Positions 1-8,246 are shown, counted from the stretch's first letter. The stretch: DNA of 64,000 nt from an uncultured Saprospiraceae bacterium (GCA_937928045.1 CALFWO010000017.1:153635-217634); one strand, 5' to 3'. Program-made: numbers and translations. The notes: generated from the letters alone by a model not told the origin.

Positions 1-11
1 TTCCATTGAAC

Positions 12-401
12 TTATCCTTTAGGTAATGCTGCAATAATAGAAATTTCTACGTTAGCATCTTTTGGTAATCGAGCTACTTCCACCAATTCTCTTGCTGGTG
101 CTGTTTCATCGTCAAAGTATGTTGCATAAACGGTATTGATTCGGCTATAATTATTCATATCCGAGACAAATACAGAGCACTTTATAATATCTTCGAATCC
201 AATAGAAGCATTGTCAAGTAAGGCTTTTATGTTCTTCATCACTTGATGGGTCTCTTGCTCAATATCTTCTTGAATCATCTGACCGGTTGTCGGATCTAAA
301 GCGATCTGACCGCTAGCATAAAGTACTCCATTGAAGGCAACGGAATGATTGTATGGTCCTACTGGAGCAGGAGCATTCGGGCTGTTCATTATCTTTTTCA
401 T
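12..401 (-). CDS. ridA: RidA/YjgF family enamine/imine deaminase
   Basis: 129 residues, the usual size for the family. RidA proteins are cytosolic trimers that hydrolyse reactive enamine/imine intermediates released by PLP enzymes such as threonine dehydratase, forming 2-keto acids and ammonia. Visible family features are the N-terminal PVGPYNHSV block with Tyr17, the YASGQIALDP strand, and the C-terminal PARELVEVARLPKD block with Arg104, which matches the substrate-binding Arg105 of the E. coli protein; Glu119 matches Glu120. The residue after the Arg pair is Leu where many homologues have Cys, so the Cys is absent, which is common. It lies downstream of rpmF on the same strand but behind a hairpin at 422-455, so it may have its own promoter. 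Confidence 0.93.
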   Translation of the reverse strand: MKKIMNSPNAPAPVGPYNHSVAFNGVLYASGQIALDPTTGQMIQEDIEQETHQVMKNIKALLDNASIGFEDIIKCSVFVSDMNNYSRINTVYATYFDDETAPARELVEVARLPKDANVEISIIAALPKG

Positions 402-421
402 AAGGAAAGGTTTAGTAACAC

Positions 422-455
422 AAAAAGCCCCTCATATACATATGGGAGCCTTTTG
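422..455 (-). terminator. Probable terminator after rpmF
   Basis: Read on the minus strand, this is an imperfect stem (AAAGGCTCCCATAT against ATATGAGGGGCTTT, with mismatches) followed by a T run. It sits between the end of rpmF and the start of ridA. The stem mismatches make this a moderate call. Confidence 0.45.
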
Positions 456-478
456 AAATGTCTTAATGAAGCATAGAT

Positions 479-676
479 CTACTCTTCGAGCTCTTCAGCT
501 GATTTGATGATCATTTGACCTTTGTAATACATACTTCCGTCTACCATATACGCTCTGTGGTACTGGTGGATTTCTCCTGTATTCGGGCACGTAGCTAATT
601 GAGGAGTTGTCGCCTTGTAATGAGTACGACGCTTTCTCTTACGCTGCTTCGAAATTTTACTTTTAGGATGTGCCAT
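479..676 (-). CDS. rpmF: 50S ribosomal protein L32
   Basis: 65 residues, the normal length for L32 in Bacteroidota. It begins [20 protein letters not shown], the highly basic N-terminal rRNA-binding segment, and continues with the [11 protein letters not shown] block typical of the family. It is a structural protein of the large ribosomal subunit. It follows yceD by 13 nt on the same strand, the conserved yceD-rpmF arrangement of many bacteria, so the two are co-transcribed. Only one Cys (Cys29) is present, so this looks like a form without a complete four-Cys zinc site. Confidence 0.97.
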   Translation of the reverse strand: MAHPKSKISKQRKRKRRTHYKATTPQLATCPNTGEIHQYHRAYMVDGSMYYKGQMIIKSAEELEE

Positions 677-689
677 GACTATATTTTAT

Positions 690-1217
690 TTACTTCAAAT
701 CTTTTAATACGTCCCAAATGGGATTGTTTGGAGGTTCTTCATCGTTATCTTCTTCGAACTGTTGATTCAGCCGATCAAGTATAGAAGTATTACAAGGCAA
801 TGCTTCTTCTTGATCACAATCATACACTTTAATCAATGGAATTGAAAGACAAATGTATTCGTAAGCAAATTTTGATACATCTAAGATTGTTTCCTCTCTG
901 CTGATGTATACAAGATCAGATTCCGTGTCATCACTTTCATTCTCATATTTTATAATGAGTGTATAATTACCTTCAAAAGGGAGATCGATATCGGCTGTAC
1001 AGCGATCACAAGCCATTGGTGTTTTCCCTTTAAGGTCAAAACCAAGTATGATCATATCTGAGCGTTTGTCAAACTCCAAACTCAACTGGACTTTTCCAGT
1101 ACGAATCGGACTATTTTCAAAATGTTGAAAAAAAGTCTCATCTATTTGATAATCAAACTGATGTATTCCGACTTTCAATCCTGAAATTGGGATCAAAAAT
1201 GGCTTCAACGATTCCAT
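690..1217 (-). CDS. yceD: YceD/DUF177 family rRNA accumulation protein
   Basis: 175 residues. DUF177 (YceD) proteins are needed for normal 23S rRNA accumulation in the organisms studied and are commonly encoded next to rpmF, as here. The sequence shows the family's Cys pair in MACDRCTADI (Cys70 and Cys73) after a beta-rich N-terminal half, a second hydrophobic block YEYICLSIPL, and a second Cys pair (Cys134 and Cys142) followed by an acidic tail ending in the family-like IWDVLKDL. The exact biochemical role is not established; a role in ribosome assembly is inferred from family and context. A TAnnTTTG element lies 28 nt upstream of the start. Confidence 0.9.
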   Translation of the reverse strand: MESLKPFLIPISGLKVGIHQFDYQIDETFFQHFENSPIRTGKVQLSLEFDKRSDMIILGFDLKGKTPMACDRCTADIDLPFEGNYTLIIKYENESDDTESDLVYISREETILDVSKFAYEYICLSIPLIKVYDCDQEEALPCNTSILDRLNQQFEEDNDEEPPNNPIWDVLKDLK

Positions 1218-1245
1218 AACTAAAGAACTTCTTTTTTTAGCCGGG

Positions 1246-1253
1246 CAAAGATA
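1246..1253 (-). promoter_or_regulatory. Bacteroidota -7 element upstream of yceD
   Basis: On the minus strand this reads TATCTTTG, a full match to the TAnnTTTG consensus of Bacteroidota sigma-A promoters, 28 nt before the yceD ATG. No clear TTG is seen at the -33 position. It would drive yceD-rpmF. Confidence 0.5.
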
Positions 1254-1437
1254 CAGTTATTTGCATAAAAATGGTACCCTTGAGGTAAAATGATCCATTT
1301 TAATCAATTAACCACTTTTGGCCACTTAAAACGACTAGTAAATCAACAGATTTTACGATGCTTTTATCAAGGTTAATAGATTAAAATTAGAATTTGATTC
1401 ATACTAAAAGCTTCAAACAATTTCAGGCTGAGAGTAC

Positions 1438-2820
1438 CTAGATCATTTTTTCAGGTCTTACCCATTGGTCAAATTCCTTTTCAGTTAGAAAATCTAATTC
1501 AACCGCAACCTGTTTCAATGTTTTATTTTCTTTGTATGCTTTTTTGGCAATTGTTGCCGCATTGTCGTATCCGATCTTGGTGTTTAGTGCAGTAACCAGC
1601 ATCAAAGAATTGTTCAAATTTTCTTTGATCACTTTATGATTTGCTTCTAATCCTCTTGCACAGTTTAAATCGAATGATCTGGATGCATCTCCAATAAGTT
1701 TGGCAGACATCAAAAAGTTGAAAATCATCATAGGTTTAAAAACATTCAATTCGAAATGTCCTGTTGCACCTCCGATGTTTATCGCGACATCATTTCCCAT
1801 CACCTGGGCACAAGCCATCGTCAATGCCTCTGATTGTGTTGGGTTAACTTTTCCCGGCATGATAGAAGATCCAGGTTCGTTTGCAGGAATTATTAATTCA
1901 CCAATTCCGCAACGTGGGCCTGAAGCTAACATTCGGATATCGTTACCAATTTTCATTAAAGATACTGCAACTGTTTTGAGCGCACCATGACTTTCAACTA
2001 TTGCATCATGCGCCGCAAGTGCTTCAAATTTGTTTTTGGCAGTTACAAAGGGTAAACCTGTCAACTTAGCAATGTTTTTCGCAACCAATTTGTCGTATCC
2101 TTTAGGAGTATTCAAACCCGTTCCAACAGCAGTTCCACCTAATGCTAATTCTGACAAGTGCTTTAAGGTGTTTTTAATGGCTTTAATTCCATGATCAAGT
2201 TGAGAAACATATCCACTTAATTCTTGTCCAACTGTGATTGGAGTTGCATCCATAAAATGAGTTCGACCAATTTTTACAACATTTTTAAAGGTCTTAGATT
2301 TTTGCTTTAAAGTGTCTCTTAATTGTGTCAATCCAGGAATGGTATTTTCGATTAAAATCTGATATGCAGCAATGTGCATCGCAGTTGGAAAAGTATCATT
2401 GGAAGATTGCGATTTATTGACATCGTCGTTTGGGTGTAGCACTTTTTTTTCATCTGTCAATTTTCCTCCTTTCAAGACATGACCACGGTTTGCAATTACC
2501 TCGTTTACATTCATGTTTGATTGCGTACCTGACCCAGTTTGCCAAACAACCAAAGGGAATTGATCGTCAAGTTTTCCTTGTAAAATTTCATCGCAAACTT
2601 TGCCAATTATCACCGCTTTTTTCTTGGGTAATGCGCCGAGCGCTGCATTCGTAGAAGCCGCCGCTTTTTTAAGCGTAGCAAAGGCTTTGATTACTTCTAT
2701 TGGCATTTTTTGACCGCCAATTTTAAAGTTAGATTTTGATCTTTCTGTTTGCGCTGCCCAATACGCTTTCGCTGGTACCTTTACAAAACCGATACTGTCT
2801 TTTTCTTTTCTAAATTTCAT
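1438..2820 (-). CDS. fumC: Class II fumarate hydratase
   Basis: 460 residues, the usual length. Fumarase C interconverts fumarate and L-malate in the TCA cycle without an iron-sulfur cluster. The sequence has the substrate-loop motif [17 protein letters not shown] (about residues 97-113), [13 protein letters not shown], the catalytic-base region [10 protein letters not shown] with His188, and the superfamily signature [11 protein letters not shown] (317-327) with the catalytic Ser319. Every expected active-site block is present. It is monocistronic and divergent from the superoxide dismutase gene. The heat-stable, oxidant-resistant class II enzyme fits beside an oxidative-defence gene, though that link is only inference. 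Confidence 0.97.
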   Translation of the reverse strand: MKFRKEKDSIGFVKVPAKAYWAAQTERSKSNFKIGGQKMPIEVIKAFATLKKAAASTNAALGALPKKKAVIIGKVCDEILQGKLDDQFPLVVWQTGSGTQSNMNVNEVIANRGHVLKGGKLTDEKKVLHPNDDVNKSQSSNDTFPTAMHIAAYQILIENTIPGLTQLRDTLKQKSKTFKNVVKIGRTHFMDATPITVGQELSGYVSQLDHGIKAIKNTLKHLSELALGGTAVGTGLNTPKGYDKLVAKNIAKLTGLPFVTAKNKFEALAAHDAIVESHGALKTVAVSLMKIGNDIRMLASGPRCGIGELIIPANEPGSSIMPGKVNPTQSEALTMACAQVMGNDVAINIGGATGHFELNVFKPMMIFNFLMSAKLIGDASRSFDLNCARGLEANHKVIKENLNNSLMLVTALNTKIGYDNAATIAKKAYKENKTLKQVAVELDFLTEKEFDQWVRPEKMI

Positions 2821-2849
2821 ATTTGTTGCTATGTGATAATTGTATTTGA

Positions 2850-2857
2850 CAAAGGTA
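2850..2857 (-). promoter_or_regulatory. Bacteroidota -7 element upstream of fumC
   Basis: The minus strand reads TACCTTTG, a full TAnnTTTG match 29 nt before the fumC ATG. No good -33 element was found at the expected spacing. Confidence 0.5.
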
Positions 2858-3110
2858 AAAATATGCAGCCAATCCTTTCATTAATTTTTAAGCGAAGTAA
2901 GTGGAATTATTTTTTTTTGTTCAAAAACGAACCCTATTAAGAAGTTTTCGTATTAGCTGTAAATCAATTGCTGTTTTTCACTTTTTAAAGATTGAAAATT
3001 AGGCTTGTTTTTTTGCAAAAATAGATCTTCAAAATCACTTCAATTGAGGTGGTGAATTGAACTCTTGAAACGACTAGTTTTAGCGATAAAACAAACTAAA
3101 AATAAAAGCG

Positions 3111-3142
3111 TTTGATTATACATTAGAACATTTTTATATTTG
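3111..3142 (+). promoter_or_regulatory. Promoter of the SOD fusion gene
   Basis: TTTG at 3111-3114, a 20-bp spacer, and TATATTTG at 3135-3142 form a complete Bacteroidota promoter (TTTG, about 20 bp, TAnnTTTG). The -7 box ends 52 nt before the ATG at 3195, leaving an A-rich leader of about 45 nt. Confidence 0.7.
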
Positions 3143-3194
3143 ATCTAAATTTGGCTCCAATTAATGGAGTTTCTAAAAACAAAAATTATAACTA

Positions 3195-4640
3195 ATGGCA
3201 TTCAAACTTCCGGAATTACCTTATGCAGTAAATTCTTTGGAACCACATTTCGATGAAAAAACCATGTCTATACATCATGGAAAACATCACAACGGTTACA
3301 CTAATAAATTAAACGCAGCTATCGCCGGAACTCGCTTAGAAAAATTATCTATTGAAGATATTTTGGCAAAGGCGGGTAAACATGGCGCAGGGGTAAGAAA
3401 TAACGGCGGTGGTTTTTACAACCACTCTTTATTTTGGAAAATCCTTTCTCCTAAAGGAGGAGGAAAACCTTCTTCACGATCAAAGTTAGGTAGAGCATTT
3501 AATCGTGCTTTCAAAACTTACGATGATTTTAAAACACAATTTGCTGCTGCCGCTGGAACTAGATTTGGTTCGGGGTGGGCTTGGTTGTGTGTTAATCGAT
3601 CGGGCAGCTTATTTATTACGTCAACACCCAATCAAGATAATCCCTTGATGGATGTAGCTGAGAAAAAGGGAACTCCAATTTTAGGATTGGATGTTTGGGA
3701 ACATGCCTATTACTTAAAGTATCAGAATAAGAGACCTGATTACGTACAGGCCTTTTTTAAACTCATAAATTGGGAACAAGTAGCGGCGAATTATGATGCT
3801 GCTGTTGCTAAGAAATCTACATCAATCAGAACTACTTCTACTAAAAATTCTACTAGAATGAAATCTACTGCAAAAAAGGCTACTGCGAAAAAGGCGACTG
3901 CCAAAAAAGCAACGGCCAAAAAGGCTAAAGCCAAAAAAGCTACTGCCAAAAAAACAACGGCTAAAAAAACTGTAGCTAAAAAGAAGACAACTGCAAAGAA
4001 GTCTACTGCTAAAAAAGCAACAACAAGAAAGCCAGCGGCGAAGAAGACAACTGCAAAGAAGTCTACTGCCAAAAAAGCAACAACAAGGAAGCCAGCGGCG
4101 AAGAAGACAACTGCAAAGAAGTCTACTGCTAAAAAAACAACAACAAGGAAGCCAGCGGCGAAGAAGACAACTGCAAAGAAGTCTACTGCTAAAAAAGCAA
4201 CAACAAGAAAGGCAGCAGCGAAGAAGACAACAGCAAAGAAGTCTACTGCTAAAAAAGCAACAACGAGAAAGACAGCGGCGAAGAAGACAACTGCAAAGAA
4301 GTCTACTGCTAAAAAAGCAACAACAAGAAAGACAGCAGCAAAGAAGACAACTGCAAAGAAGTCTACTGCAAAGAAGGCAACTGCAAAGAAGGTGACTAAA
4401 AGGAAGCCAGCAGCGAAGAAGACGACTGCAAAGAAGTCTACTGCAAAGAAAGCAACTGCAAAGAAGGTGACTAAAAGGAAGCCAGCAGCGAAGAAGACGA
4501 CTGCAAAGAAGTCTACGGCAAAGAAAGCAACTGCAAAGAAGGTGACTAAAAAGAAGCCAGTAGCGAAGAAGAAGGCAACTACTAGAAAGCCAGCTCGTAA
4601 AAAAGTTAGCTTAAGAAAATCGGCAGCTAAGAAAAAGTAA
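3195..4640 (+). CDS. Fe/Mn-family superoxide dismutase fused to a histone-H1-like Lys/Ala repeat tail
   Basis: 481 residues. Residues 1-204 are a complete Fe/Mn superoxide dismutase, which converts superoxide to hydrogen peroxide and oxygen. The four metal ligands are in place: His27 (SIHHGKHH), His77 (FYNHSLFW), Asp166 and His170 ([10 protein letters not shown]). Gln147 in TPNQDNP and the Gly-rich run before His77 are typical of Mn-dependent or cambialistic enzymes. Normal members end near residue 205. Here about 280 residues follow without a break, built almost only of Lys, Ala, Thr, Ser, Arg and Pro in [21 protein letters not shown] units, like the DNA-binding tails of AlgP or bacterial histone-H1-like proteins. 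There is no signal peptide, so a cytosolic, nucleoid-bound enzyme is inferred. The reading frame is continuous and ends just before a strong terminator. Confidence 0.93.
   Translation: MAFKLPELPYAVNSLEPHFDEKTMSIHHGKHHNGYTNKLNAAIAGTRLEKLSIEDILAKAGKHGAGVRNNGGGFYNHSLFWKILSPKGGGKPSSRSKLGRAFNRAFKTYDDFKTQFAAAAGTRFGSGWAWLCVNRSGSLFITSTPNQDNPLMDVAEKKGTPILGLDVWEHAYYLKYQNKRPDYVQAFFKLINWEQVAANYDAAVAKKSTSIRTTSTKNSTRMKSTAKKATAKKATAKKATAKKAKAKKATAKKTTAKKTVAKKKTTAKKSTAKKATTRKPAAKKTTAKKSTAKKATTRKPAAKKTTAKKSTAKKTTTRKPAAKKTTAKKSTAKKATTRKAAAKKTTAKKSTAKKATTRKTAAKKTTAKKSTAKKATTRKTAAKKTTAKKSTAKKATAKKVTKRKPAAKKTTAKKSTAKKATAKKVTKRKPAAKKTTAKKSTAKKATAKKVTKKKPVAKKKATTRKPARKKVSLRKSAAKKK
3961..4380 (+). repeat. 60-bp tandem repeats in the SOD tail
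   Basis: At least six near-identical 60-bp units (best aligned from 4021, 4081, 4141, 4201, 4261 and 4321) encode a 20-residue unit [20 protein letters not shown]. Divergence is mainly single bases, many of them synonymous, which suggests recent expansion by slippage or recombination. Copy number is likely to vary between strains (inference). Confidence 0.9.
4389..4560 (+). repeat. 75-bp tandem repeats in the SOD tail
   Basis: Three copies spaced exactly 75 bp apart (starting at 4389, 4464 and 4539, the last partial) encode a 25-residue unit that begins [10 protein letters not shown]. It is a second, longer repeat class directly after the 60-bp array. Confidence 0.85.
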
Positions 4641-4658
4641 TTTTACTTACTATAAAAC

Positions 4659-4692
4659 AAAGGGTTTGGAACTAGTTTCAAACCCTTTTTTT
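4659..4692 (+). terminator. Terminator of the SOD fusion gene
   Basis: Stem AAAGGGTTTG / CAAACCCTTT with a 10-nt loop, followed by a run of T. It lies 18 nt after the stop codon. Confidence 0.85.
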
Positions 4693-4808
4693 ATTTCAAT
4701 CAGAATGAATTGTAAAAGTTTGAAAAGCAAAATTTCTCCAAATTGTCACTTTCTCAATTTCATTTTACGACGATTATGAGATTGGTTGAGTATCAAAGGG
4801 TTGAATAT

Positions 4809-4881
4809 TATGTTATTTATGGCTATCTTGAACAAGTTATAATCCTAATGAAATAAGAAATTATGCGCCATAAATAGCATA
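4809..4881. repeat. Inverted repeat flanking 43 bp
   Basis: Arms TATGTTATTTATGGC (4809-4823) and GCCATAAATAGCATA (4867-4881) match in 14 of 15 positions (the exception is a G-T pair). It lies 45 nt upstream of the tiny ORF at 4926 and could be a protein-binding site or a leader structure. Confidence 0.6.
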
Positions 4882-4925
4882 GAATTTTCCTAAAAATTAG
4901 GTTTTTCTTATTAAAACCCTGTGAC

Positions 4926-4997
4926 ATGATCATTTTTGGAATTCTTATTCTAATTCTGGGTGTATTTAGTTACGAATTTGTAAATGAACCTGGATAA
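4926..4997 (+). CDS. Possible 23-residue hydrophobic peptide
   Basis: ATG to TAA encodes a 23-residue peptide starting MIIFGILILILGVF and ending in a short polar tail (YEFVNEPG). The first 16 residues would form one membrane span. No promoter or ribosome binding site is clear, but Bacteroidota rarely use Shine-Dalgarno sites. Support comes from the strong terminator 17 nt downstream and the inverted repeat upstream. It could also be chance, with the terminator belonging to a non-coding RNA. Confidence 0.3.
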   Translation: MIIFGILILILGVFSYEFVNEPG

Positions 4998-5014
4998 TGT
5001 ACTAAACCAAATGG

Positions 5015-5055
5015 AAAGGGTCTTTCAACCGAAGTTGAAAGACCCTTTTATTTTT
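5015..5055 (+). terminator. Strong rho-independent terminator
   Basis: Perfect 15-bp stem AAAGGGTCTTTCAAC / GTTGAAAGACCCTTT with a 4-nt loop, followed by TATTTTTAAT. The T run is on the plus strand, which implies a plus-strand transcript ending here although no recognised gene precedes it. It may also serve the convergent minus-strand gene at 5073. Confidence 0.85.
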
Positions 5056-5072
5056 AATCATTTACTGTCTTA

Positions 5073-5567
5073 CTATTCACCTTGAACAGCTTCAAACATC
5101 CGTTCAGCTTCTGATTTAGTAAAAGTTCCAATTAAACCTGCTTGGAATCGGTATTCCGTATCTCCCTTAACTTTTACAAACCTGAAATCATATGAGCTTT
5201 GAGTGGAGTCAATCTTGTTTTCAAAAATGAATCCATTGTCTTGTTCTGATACAATCTTTTCGAAGTATGGCAAAGTTTTTACCTCTGTCATCATTGTGTT
5301 TTTTAATCGACTAATGTCTGTTGTTTGGGCATCAGAAGCGAAAATTTGGACATAATAGTTATCTGGACCTTTTATGGATATATCCTTTTGAACGATTAAA
5401 TCCATTGTTTGGATCTGGTTGCTGTCAGGTGCGAGAATAGTTATAGGTATTCCTCCCTTCTTTAATAAATTCAACGGCTGCAAGCCAGATGTCGAACTTC
5501 CGGTCGAACAAGAAGTAAATAAGATGGCAGATATGGTGGTCAAAAGTAATAGTCTCATAAGTTTCAT
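5073..5567 (-). CDS. Hypothetical lipoprotein
   Basis: 164 residues. The N-terminus is a lipoprotein signal with lipobox LFTSC (Cys20), so the mature protein should be anchored to an envelope membrane. I do not recognise the mature part. It has a beta-rich stretch with NYYVQIFASD and a C-terminal segment (YRFQAGLIGTFTKSEAERMF) faintly like small peptidoglycan-binding or SPOR-type folds, but not enough to assign one. A -7 element lies 36 nt upstream of the start, so it is probably a single-gene unit. Confidence 0.75.
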   Translation of the reverse strand: MKLMRLLLLTTISAILFTSCSTGSSTSGLQPLNLLKKGGIPITILAPDSNQIQTMDLIVQKDISIKGPDNYYVQIFASDAQTTDISRLKNTMMTEVKTLPYFEKIVSEQDNGFIFENKIDSTQSSYDFRFVKVKGDTEYRFQAGLIGTFTKSEAERMFEAVQGE

Positions 5568-5602
5568 TTCGACGGAAAAGATATGTGTTTAATCCGGAAC
5601 GG

Positions 5603-5610
5603 CAAAAGTA
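5603..5610 (-). promoter_or_regulatory. Bacteroidota -7 element upstream of the lipoprotein gene
   Basis: The minus strand reads TACTTTTG, a full match to TAnnTTTG, 35 nt before the ATG at 5567. No clear -33 box. Confidence 0.45.
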
Positions 5611-5648
5611 GAATGGATTTGAAAAGAATTTAATTTAGTGGATGCAAT

Positions 5649-5686
5649 AAAAAAGGTGCTAGAAAATTTCTAGCACCTTTTTTTAC
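5649..5686 (-). terminator. Terminator after the redoxin gene
   Basis: A 17-bp stem, AAAAAAGGTGCTAGAAA pairing with TTTCTAGCACCTTTTTT across a single-base loop, flanked by A and T runs so it can work in both directions. It ends the minus-strand gene at 5698. Confidence 0.85.
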
Positions 5687-5697
5687 TTTCAGCAATT

Positions 5698-6396
5698 TTA
5701 GGATTTTACTGTTTTTATTGAGCATCCGATTGCCTTTGTAAAATTAGGATCTGGCTTTTCTCCTTTTTTTAATGCTTCAATGGCATTTTCAAGATACTTA
5801 ATTTTTACGCCATCAGCATCCCTCGCATTGTCATCAATTGCACCAATGTATTGAACGGTAAGGTCCTTATCCAACAAGAATACATGTGGAGTCCTTGTGG
5901 CTCCGTATTGAGGATATATTTTTTGACCTTCATCGAAGAGGTAGTTAAAAGGAAACGCTTTTTCCATTGCCCGCTTTTTCATTTCACCAAAGCCATCCTT
6001 AGGCTGTGCTTCAGGGTCATTGGGATTGATAGCAACAACAGGGTAACCCTGAGCTGCATATTTTTTATGTAGCTCAATCAAGCGATCTTCATACATCACA
6101 GAATAAGGACAATGATTACAAGTGAATGTAATTACGTAACCTTTTGCGTCGTCCATTCCTGCCAGGCTATGCATTTTTTCATCAACACCTTTCAAGTTAA
6201 AATCAGTTGCTTTATCACCGACTGCATAGCCGGTAACTTTCATATCCATAGAAGCTTTTACCGCCTTGGGAGATTGATTAACAATCTTTGTATTGTCTTG
6301 GTTATTTTTTTGAGAGGTGTCACTCACACTATTTTCCGAACATGCTACAAGTAGGAGCATGCAGAAAACAAGCAGGAAATTTGGAACATTTTTCAT
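5698..6396 (-). CDS. Thioredoxin-fold (AhpC/TSA-like) lipoprotein
   Basis: 232 residues. Lipobox LLVAC (Cys19) predicts an envelope lipoprotein. Residues about 55-220 are a thioredoxin-like redoxin domain with the active-site block ITFTCNHCPYSVMYEDR (Cys93 and Cys96), the segment GYPVVAINPND, and the cis-proline region TRTPHVFLLDKD. Family members are annotated as thioredoxin-family or peroxiredoxin-like proteins; a thiol-disulfide or peroxide-related role in the periplasm is likely, and the natural partner is unknown. It lies 18 nt downstream of a TlpA-like gene on the same strand, so two thiol-redox lipoproteins are probably co-transcribed. Confidence 0.85.
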   Translation of the reverse strand: MKNVPNFLLVFCMLLLVACSENSVSDTSQKNNQDNTKIVNQSPKAVKASMDMKVTGYAVGDKATDFNLKGVDEKMHSLAGMDDAKGYVITFTCNHCPYSVMYEDRLIELHKKYAAQGYPVVAINPNDPEAQPKDGFGEMKKRAMEKAFPFNYLFDEGQKIYPQYGATRTPHVFLLDKDLTVQYIGAIDDNARDADGVKIKYLENAIEALKKGEKPDPNFTKAIGCSIKTVKS

Positions 6397-6414
6397 TGTG
6401 TAATTTTTAATTAT

Positions 6415-6936
6415 TTAAGATTGATCTGAGGACAAGTTGGAAATTAGATGTTGAATGTCTTCAAATGAATTTAGTTGTCCTTCATGAAAGTTATGGTTTC
6501 CCCCGCTATTGATGATGGTAGCTGGAATAGCACCAGACCAATTTGGGTTTACTTTATCGATCCAAGTATTTGCATCCGGGTCATCCAGAACAATTACTTC
6601 ACCATTGAGTGGATTTTCCTTTAAAAATGGAATTAGTTTGCTTTCTATTTGATTGGGGAAGTCAAGACTAATGTAGTAAAGCGAAAATGCCTTGTTTTTA
6701 TTTTGTTCAGCCAGTTGCTCTAATAATGGCAGTTCTTCGACACATGGTTTGCACCAAGTCGCCCAAAAATTTATAACTCTTAGCGTATCGTCTTTTATAG
6801 CCAAGATTTTCTCAATCTCTGAAAAGTCAACTTGTGGAATTTTTTTCGGTTGTTCTGGTGCTGATTCATTACAACTGAAAAAACTTAATACCAAAAGGGA
6901 GGTTAACAGCGGCCAAAAAATAGTTTTGATTTTCAT
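6415..6936 (-). CDS. TlpA-family disulfide reductase lipoprotein
   Basis: 174 residues from the chosen ATG at 6936. A longer ORF reaches 6984, but only the shorter start gives a proper signal peptide (MKIKTIFWPLL) with lipobox SFFSC (Cys22). The thioredoxin active site is FWATWCKPCVEELP with Cys62 and Cys65, and PATIINSGG supplies the cis-proline loop. TlpA/ResA-type proteins keep exported Cys residues reduced, for example in cytochrome c maturation or copper-site assembly. It is followed after 18 nt by the redoxin lipoprotein gene. Confidence 0.88.
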   Translation of the reverse strand: MKIKTIFWPLLTSLLVLSFFSCNESAPEQPKKIPQVDFSEIEKILAIKDDTLRVINFWATWCKPCVEELPLLEQLAEQNKNKAFSLYYISLDFPNQIESKLIPFLKENPLNGEVIVLDDPDANTWIDKVNPNWSGAIPATIINSGGNHNFHEGQLNSFEDIQHLISNLSSDQS

Positions 6937-7063
6937 ATTGTAGAGATGTTCGATGATCACCATACGTTGCATTGGGCATTTCATCGGATAAACATCAACA
7001 AATGCCGAATAGTTCGTTTAAAGGTATTAAAGAAAGCTAGAAATCCAATGAATTCATTGGGTC

Positions 7064-7993
7064 TTAACTTTCCCTGAGGTGAAAAGCTATAAGTGCAGCA
7101 ATATCCATTAAAAAGGCGATTCCCATATGAATCATTATACCTCCCCAAATAGATCTGCTGTAGTAGGCGAATATTCCTAGAATATAACCACCAAAGAAAG
7201 AAGAAATACACTCACCTAGCGGCTTTCCAAAATGTATTACACAGTACATCACTGCCATGGGTAAAACAACCCTATGTCCCAAGTAGCGAACTAAGCCAAT
7301 AATCATCATACCGCGAAGAAGCCATTCGAGCACAATAAATCCCATCAGGTAAAATGGTTCATAAAGCAAAAAATATTTGTAATAACCACTTTTGAAATAT
7401 TCAATACGAAGTCTAGGGTATGCTTTTAGAAAGTCTGCTTGTGTTGCGGCTAACCCTATCAATGGAACCATGATTAGTAGCATAATAGCATAGGGCTTCC
7501 AATTAAAACCTTTTGTGGTCATTCCATACCAACTGCTTTTTTCTTTATCAAAAAACTTATAAAAACCAGCTATTCCAGTAAGGAATATTACTACTCCAAT
7601 AAAAGCTCTCAACCATTTTCTAAAAGCATATTTTTCAATGTTTGTTAATCCATTTGGAACGAGTAGTTCGTAAAAATGAAAATAGACTTTAAAACTGAGT
7701 AAGAATAGTATGAATATACTTGTGGTCCAAAACATCCGATCTTTAAGACCAGGTATTTTTTTATTAAATATCCAATATAGAAAAATGACATAATAGTAGG
7801 CAGAAGCGTAGTAGAGGAAGTAGTAAAAAAGAGAAAGGAGATTTCCTCTTTGTTGGTCTAAGATACCATCTTCAAAATCGAATTTATAGTTCAGGAAAAT
7901 CGCAATGCTGAGACCGATTATTGTCGTGCTGTAGATTTTAAAGTCAAAATCTAACTTCCAAAAAGCCTTAATGTATTTTACTATTTCCTTCAT
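7064..7993 (-). CDS. CPBP-family intramembrane glutamic protease
   Basis: 309 residues with about eight hydrophobic segments. The C-terminal part carries the CPBP (Rce1-like) motifs: VLEWLLRGMM with Glu223 and Arg227, CVIHFGKP with His254, and IMIHMGIAF with His289. The usual EExxxR motif is reduced to one Glu (Leu222-Glu223), as in some family members, so activity is probable but not certain. CPBP proteins cleave prenylated or peptide substrates in membranes, or act in bacteriocin self-immunity; no such partner gene is nearby. It is transcribed alone. Confidence 0.82.
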   Translation of the reverse strand: MKEIVKYIKAFWKLDFDFKIYSTTIIGLSIAIFLNYKFDFEDGILDQQRGNLLSLFYYFLYYASAYYYVIFLYWIFNKKIPGLKDRMFWTTSIFILFLLSFKVYFHFYELLVPNGLTNIEKYAFRKWLRAFIGVVIFLTGIAGFYKFFDKEKSSWYGMTTKGFNWKPYAIMLLIMVPLIGLAATQADFLKAYPRLRIEYFKSGYYKYFLLYEPFYLMGFIVLEWLLRGMMIIGLVRYLGHRVVLPMAVMYCVIHFGKPLGECISSFFGGYILGIFAYYSRSIWGGIMIHMGIAFLMDIAALIAFHLRES

Positions 7994-8246
7994 AATTAAT
8001 ATTCAAATGTGAAATTAGAAATTTAATTAATAGATAAATCAATGTATTTGAATAACTAATGAATTTTATTTTCTATTACCGAAAATCGGCCTGAATTTTG
8101 ATTTGAATTCATAGCTTTTATACCCATCTATTTTATTCCCCTTCAAATTTGTACTTATTTTTTGCTTTAACCTTTCAGGCTATGGTGACTTTAGATTTCT
8201 GTTTTGAAATCAAGGATCCTCAGTCTCAAAAAAACTAAATGATCTA

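Larger units (their letters stand above)
2821..3194. other. Divergent promoter region between fumC and the SOD fusion gene
   Basis: 374 bp without a gene. It holds a -7 element for fumC (2850-2857, minus strand) and a complete promoter for the SOD fusion gene (3111-3142, plus strand). The rest is AT-rich with no further structure that I can support. Confidence 0.6.
4693..5072. other. Intergenic region with an inverted repeat, a tiny ORF and a terminator
   Basis: About 380 bp between the SOD terminator and the next gene. It contains a 15-bp inverted repeat (4809-4881), a 23-codon hydrophobic ORF (4926-4997) and a perfect rho-independent terminator (5015-5055), each listed separately. Together they could be one short transcription unit on the plus strand. 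Confidence 0.5.

Noticed and set aside
3791..4072. Antisense open frame inside the SOD tail, encoding a hydrophobic Phe/Ala/Val repeat
   Set aside because: It is the reverse complement of the Lys/Ala repeat (AAG/AAA read as CTT/TTT), so the pattern is forced by the sense strand. It has no separate promoter or terminator.
3800..4640. The Lys/Ala tail as a separate gene or frameshift product
   Set aside because: The frame from the SOD ATG is unbroken to the stop at 4640, there is no promoter or credible start near 3800, and the terminator lies only after the tail.
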